The notes below the pieces were generated by a model that had not been told where the DNA came from, did no database searches, and saw only the letters and a program-made list of their open reading frames with translations. A stretch of DNA of 64,000 nucleotides from Fervidobacterium thailandense. GTDB lineage: Bacteria; Thermotogota; Thermotogae; Thermotogales; Fervidobacteriaceae. Shown in pieces: positions 61,361 to 64,000 of the stretch. How positions within the stretch are numbered: the first letter of the stretch is position 1; each line of letters starts with the position of its first letter. The position numbers and the translations under genes are program-made. The stretch spans positions 29,554 to 93,553 of the forward strand of contig NZ_LWAF01000007.1 in NCBI RefSeq assembly GCF_001719065.1. Direction: 5' to 3'.

Positions 61361-61389
61361 AAACTCCACCTCCCTGAATTTTCAAGGTA

Positions 61390-61418
61390 ATTATAACACA
61401 AAATGGAGTTGTTGTCGA
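61390..61418 (-). promoter_or_regulatory. Promoter of infB
   Basis: Minus strand TCGACA (61413-61418), 17-base spacer ending TGT, TATAAT (61390-61395), about 30 bases before the infB start codon. Confidence 0.85.
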
Positions 61419-61474
61419 GATGTACGACAAGCATCGGAGAAACCCAAACAACACACCTATACTCCTCCTCATTC

Positions 61475-61505
61475 GAGTATGCATAAGATTTTGAGAGTAT
61501 GCATA
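61475..61505. promoter_or_regulatory. Paired TATGCATA palindromes, possible pckA operator
   Basis: GAGTATGCATA occurs twice (61475-61485 and 61495-61505), exactly 20 bp or two helical turns apart; each has a perfect TATGCATA palindrome. The second ends two bases before the pckA -35 box, so an activator or repressor dimer pair is plausible. Confidence 0.6.
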
Positions 61506-61507
61506 GT

Positions 61508-61536
61508 TTAACAAGTTTTTCATCGTACTGTAAAAT
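61508..61536 (+). promoter_or_regulatory. Promoter of pckA
   Basis: TTAACA (61508-61513), 17-base spacer, TAAAAT (61531-61536), about 65 bases before the pckA ATG. Confidence 0.8.
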
Positions 61537-61602
61537 ATCATTGTTCCAACACAATTCCTGAAATCCTAACACTTTCCTTAACTCTTATGGGGAGGATGTG
61601 GT

Positions 61603-63234
61603 ATGGCCAGCAAAGGCAGATGGAGTTGGGCGGAGGTTAACAAAACGAACTTCTCCAGGATTCGCAGTACCATAGAAACTGCATTCTACGGTAACAACGT
61701 AGAACTACTCACATCCAGGAGGGAAGCCTATAAAAAAGCTCTCGCCTCACCTGGCACAATTGCCACCGACCTGTACGTTTACAAACCTGAACTCCTTAAC
61801 CTTGACGAAGGCACAAGGATCCTACTCTTCAACGACGGAGCCACCGTTGGAAGATTCGCCGGTGCCAGAAAAATTATCGGTGTTCCGGGAGTAAATGAGG
61901 ACTATTTTGCCGAAATCATTCGAGAAGCTGTGTACGGTACTCGCTATCGGAAAATGTACCACGCAATAAGTTACACCGGCCTGCACGAAGATTTCATCAT
62001 CAAGAACCACATCCTCATTCCCGAGGGATTCGAAAATACCGTATACAACTGGCTTCTCAACTTCCAAGACCTCACACCCGAGTACGCTGCAATGTACGAA
62101 AGATCGAAAGTTTTGGACGAACCTGATATTTACATCTTCACGGACCCCGACTGGTCACATCCAGACTTTCCTGGAGGTCTTGCACTATTTGATCCAAAAA
62201 ACAACTGTGCAGCTCTACTTGGACTGAGGTACTTTGGAGAGTTCAAAAAGGGTACGTTAACCCTTGGTTGGTCAGTCGCCAACCGTCAAGGATTTGTCGC
62301 ATGTCACGGAGGACTCAAAAAATACGAGTACGGCAACAAGACATACGTTGCGGCATTCTTCGGATTGTCCGGTTCAGGAAAATCCACACTCACACACGCA
62401 AAACACAATGGAAAGTACAAAATAACAATCGTTCACGACGACGCACTGATAATAAACCTTAACGACCTTTCTTCGATCGCTTTGGAACCATCGTACTTCG
62501 ACAAAACCTCCGATTACCCATTAACAAGCGAAGATAACAAATACCTTCTAACAATTCAAAACTGCGGGGCAACAATTGACGAACACGGGCGAGTCGTACC
62601 AGTGATGGAGGATATAAGAAACGGCAATGGTAGGGCTATCAAATCCAAACTTTGGTCGCCAAACCGCGTTGACAAAATCGAAGAACCTCTCAACGCAATT
62701 TTCTGGATCATGAAAGACCCGGTACTCCCACCAATTGTTAAAATAGAAGATCCAGTGCTCGCATCCACTATGGGAGCCACACTGGCAACGAAACGCACAT
62801 CGGCTGAAAAACTACTCCCCGGTGCTGATCCAGAGGCCCTCGTATTCGAACCTTACGCCAACCCGTTCAGGACGTATCCTTTATCCGAAGACTACCACAA
62901 GTTCAAGGCCCTGTTTGAAAAGGGCGTAGATTGTTATATCATAAACACGGGCTTCTTCCTAACAAAAAAAGTTACAAAAGAAGTAACACTGGAAATTTTG
63001 GAGCAAATCGTGGACGGAAAAGCCTCGTTCGTGGAATGGTTCGGCGGACTTAAAATAATGAACATACCGGGATTTGAGGTTAGGACATCAGAATACGAAT
63101 ACCGTGAACTACTGAAAGCCTCTCTTGAAAAAAGGGTAGAGTTCCTGCGGTCAAAAGAAATAGAAAACAGTGGGTATGACAGACTACCGGAAGAATGCCA
63201 AAACAGCATAAATGCTCTCATTTCCCTACTCTAA
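61603..63234 (+). CDS. pckA: Phosphoenolpyruvate carboxykinase (ATP type)
   Basis: Interconverts oxaloacetate + ATP and PEP + CO2 + ADP. 543 residues, family length. The P-loop FFGLSGSGKSTLTH and the metal site HDDALIINL are clear; FNDGATVGRFAGARK and SYTGLHEDF in the N-terminal domain and MGATLATKRTSAE in the C-terminal domain support the ATP-type fold. The sequence is divergent from the enterobacterial enzyme. The ATG has GGGGAGG upstream. With pyk at 22.7 kb it places two PEP-node enzymes in the window, though not together. Confidence 0.92.
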   Translation: MASKGRWSWAEVNKTNFSRIRSTIETAFYGNNVELLTSRREAYKKALASPGTIATDLYVYKPELLNLDEGTRILLFNDGATVGRFAGARKIIGVPGVNEDYFAEIIREAVYGTRYRKMYHAISYTGLHEDFIIKNHILIPEGFENTVYNWLLNFQDLTPEYAAMYERSKVLDEPDIYIFTDPDWSHPDFPGGLALFDPKNNCAALLGLRYFGEFKKGTLTLGWSVANRQGFVACHGGLKKYEYGNKTYVAAFFGLSGSGKSTLTHAKHNGKYKITIVHDDALIINLNDLSSIALEPSYFDKTSDYPLTSEDNKYLLTIQNCGATIDEHGRVVPVMEDIRNGNGRAIKSKLWSPNRVDKIEEPLNAIFWIMKDPVLPPIVKIEDPVLASTMGATLATKRTSAEKLLPGADPEALVFEPYANPFRTYPLSEDYHKFKALFEKGVDCYIINTGFFLTKKVTKEVTLEILEQIVDGKASFVEWFGGLKIMNIPGFEVRTSEYEYRELLKASLEKRVEFLRSKEIENSGYDRLPEECQNSINALISLL

Positions 63235-63634
63235 ACCTACAAAGAATTTCTGTTACATTAGTTAACTATTTGTTCACCCATTATACACTTAATACTCTTT
63301 CCACATTTCGAACTTCATTTGCAACAATCTGTAAAATACAAGAACATAAATTCAAACCTCCATTTCTTAACATTTCCATAATCTTTTATCAATCCCTTCT
63401 AAATAATTTCCCAGACCTCCGATAGCACAAAAACCCCCGGGGGTCTGGGAACTTGTGAAAAAGTTGTGCAAAACGTTATCCTTACAGCTTTTTTAAAGGA
63501 ACTTGATATTTTTCTTGACTCGTTTTTCCACATTTTGGTATAATTATTTTTGGAAAGTTCTGTCAGACTACGTAATATTCTAAAGTCTTTTTATAATGGA
63601 AAAAGTCGAACAGTTAATTATTTTGTAATGACCA
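63235..63634 (+). promoter_or_regulatory. CRISPR leader region (400 bp without genes)
   Basis: A low-G+C stretch between pckA and the first CRISPR repeat. It holds a 10-bp inverted repeat (TTCCCAGACC at 63408-63417, complement at 63442-63451) whose loop includes CCCCCGGGGG, and downstream a promoter near 63515-63544. I see no coding region. It is probably the array leader, where new spacers are added; the far-left part may include the pckA 3' end. Confidence 0.7.
63515..63544 (+). promoter_or_regulatory. Leader promoter of the CRISPR array
   Basis: TTGACT (63515-63520), 18-base spacer ending TGG, TATAAT (63539-63544), about 90 bases before the first repeat and pointing into the array. Confidence 0.75.
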
Positions 63635-64000
63635 GTTTGTAGCGACCCTATGAGGGATTGAAACCCTCAAGTTTGCTACTACCTCTATATCCACACGAAA
63701 GTTTGTAGCGACCCTATGAGGGATTGAAACAATGTGACAGCTCGAAAATCTTCGTTTTCGACAAATGTTTGTAGCGACCCTATGAGGGATTGAAACAATG
63801 TGACAGCTCGAAAATCTTCGTTTTCGGCAAATGTTTGTAGCGACCCTATGAGGGATTGAAACCTTGGTAGTTGTTCCAGGGTACAGTAGCATATGTACCT
63901 AGTTTGTAGCGACCCTATGAGGGATTGAAACCAAGCATACTCACCCCTCCACTTCTGGAAATTTTTCGTTTGTAGCGACCCTATGAGGGATTGAAACCCT
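63635..64000 (+). CRISPR. CRISPR array start: six 30-bp repeats, continues past window
   Basis: Identical repeats start at 63635, 63701, 63767, 63833, 63902 and 63968; each begins GTTTGTAGCGACCC and ends GGGATTGAAAC. Five full spacers of 36, 36, 36, 39 and 36 bases lie between them; a sixth is cut by the window end. The ATTGAAAC end gives the usual 5' handle of type I or III crRNA when read left to right, matching the leader promoter. Spacers 2 (63731-63766) and 3 (63797-63832) differ at one base. No cas genes are in the window, so the subtype cannot be set. Confidence 0.98.

Noticed and set aside
63614..63892. Minus-strand reading frame across the CRISPR array
   Set aside because: Its peptide is the translated repeat (SIPHRVATN) in tandem; it is a by-product of the array.

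Overview
The window looks like chromosomal DNA of a thermophilic, anaerobic bacterium of the phylum Thermotogota, most like Fervidobacterium. I base this on the protein sequences (EF-Tu, ribosomal proteins, a CBM41-type pullulanase of Thermotoga length, class III ribonucleotide reductase), on the fused str-S10-spc gene order, and on the frequent extended -10 promoters and GGAGGTG ribosome sites. The genus is an inference.

1-16.4 kb (minus strand): one long translation cluster read right to left: rpsL, rpsG, fusA, tuf, then the S10 set (rpsJ to rpsQ), the spc set (rplN to rplO), secY, adk and a map gene cut by the window edge. A strong promoter precedes rpsL, and a hairpin with a T-run lies between tuf and rpsJ. 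16.5-16.8 kb holds tRNA-Val and tRNA-Gln with their own promoter and terminator.

16.9-24.1 kb: three plus-strand envelope genes (a possible beta-barrel protein, an orphan ABC-2 permease, an anchored protein) face a minus-strand pyk-metF-priA operon. 24.2-26.8 kb is a nest of dead transposons: an IS256-type element with an internally deleted transposase sits inside an older DDE (IS481-like) transposase gene. An 8-bp target duplication lets the interrupted frame be rebuilt exactly. 26.9-27.2 kb holds tRNA-Ser and tRNA-Arg.

27.2-40.0 kb (plus strand): the most unusual region. It is a compact chemosensory-like cluster with no flagellar genes: a four-helix membrane protein, CheR with a C-terminal tail, a tandem CheW-like protein, a CheA-receiver hybrid, a stand-alone CheB with an altered nucleophile motif, a receiver/degenerate GGDEF protein, a divergent methyl-accepting protein, a winged-helix/Rossmann protein and an unknown 439-residue protein. 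Then come lgt, a secreted acidic protein and a small unknown protein. I infer an alternative signalling pathway rather than swimming control.

40-53.3 kb: housekeeping and catabolic genes: a PqaA-like hydrolase, nfo, mutS, tsaB, fmt, phoA, nrdG-nrdD behind a promoter that overlaps a NrdR-like box, and a secreted pullulanase. 53.4-59.2 kb: the phosphate regulon pstS / pstC-pstA-pstB-phoU-phoB-phoR, with a TTAACA direct repeat before pstS and a 12-bp inverted repeat centred on the pstC -10 box. 59.3-63.2 kb: infB and pckA diverge around a possible operator made of two TATGCATA palindromes 20 bp apart. 63.2-64.0 kb: a CRISPR leader and the start of an array (six 30-bp repeats, five full spacers, two of them almost identical) that runs off the window. 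No cas genes are inside the window.
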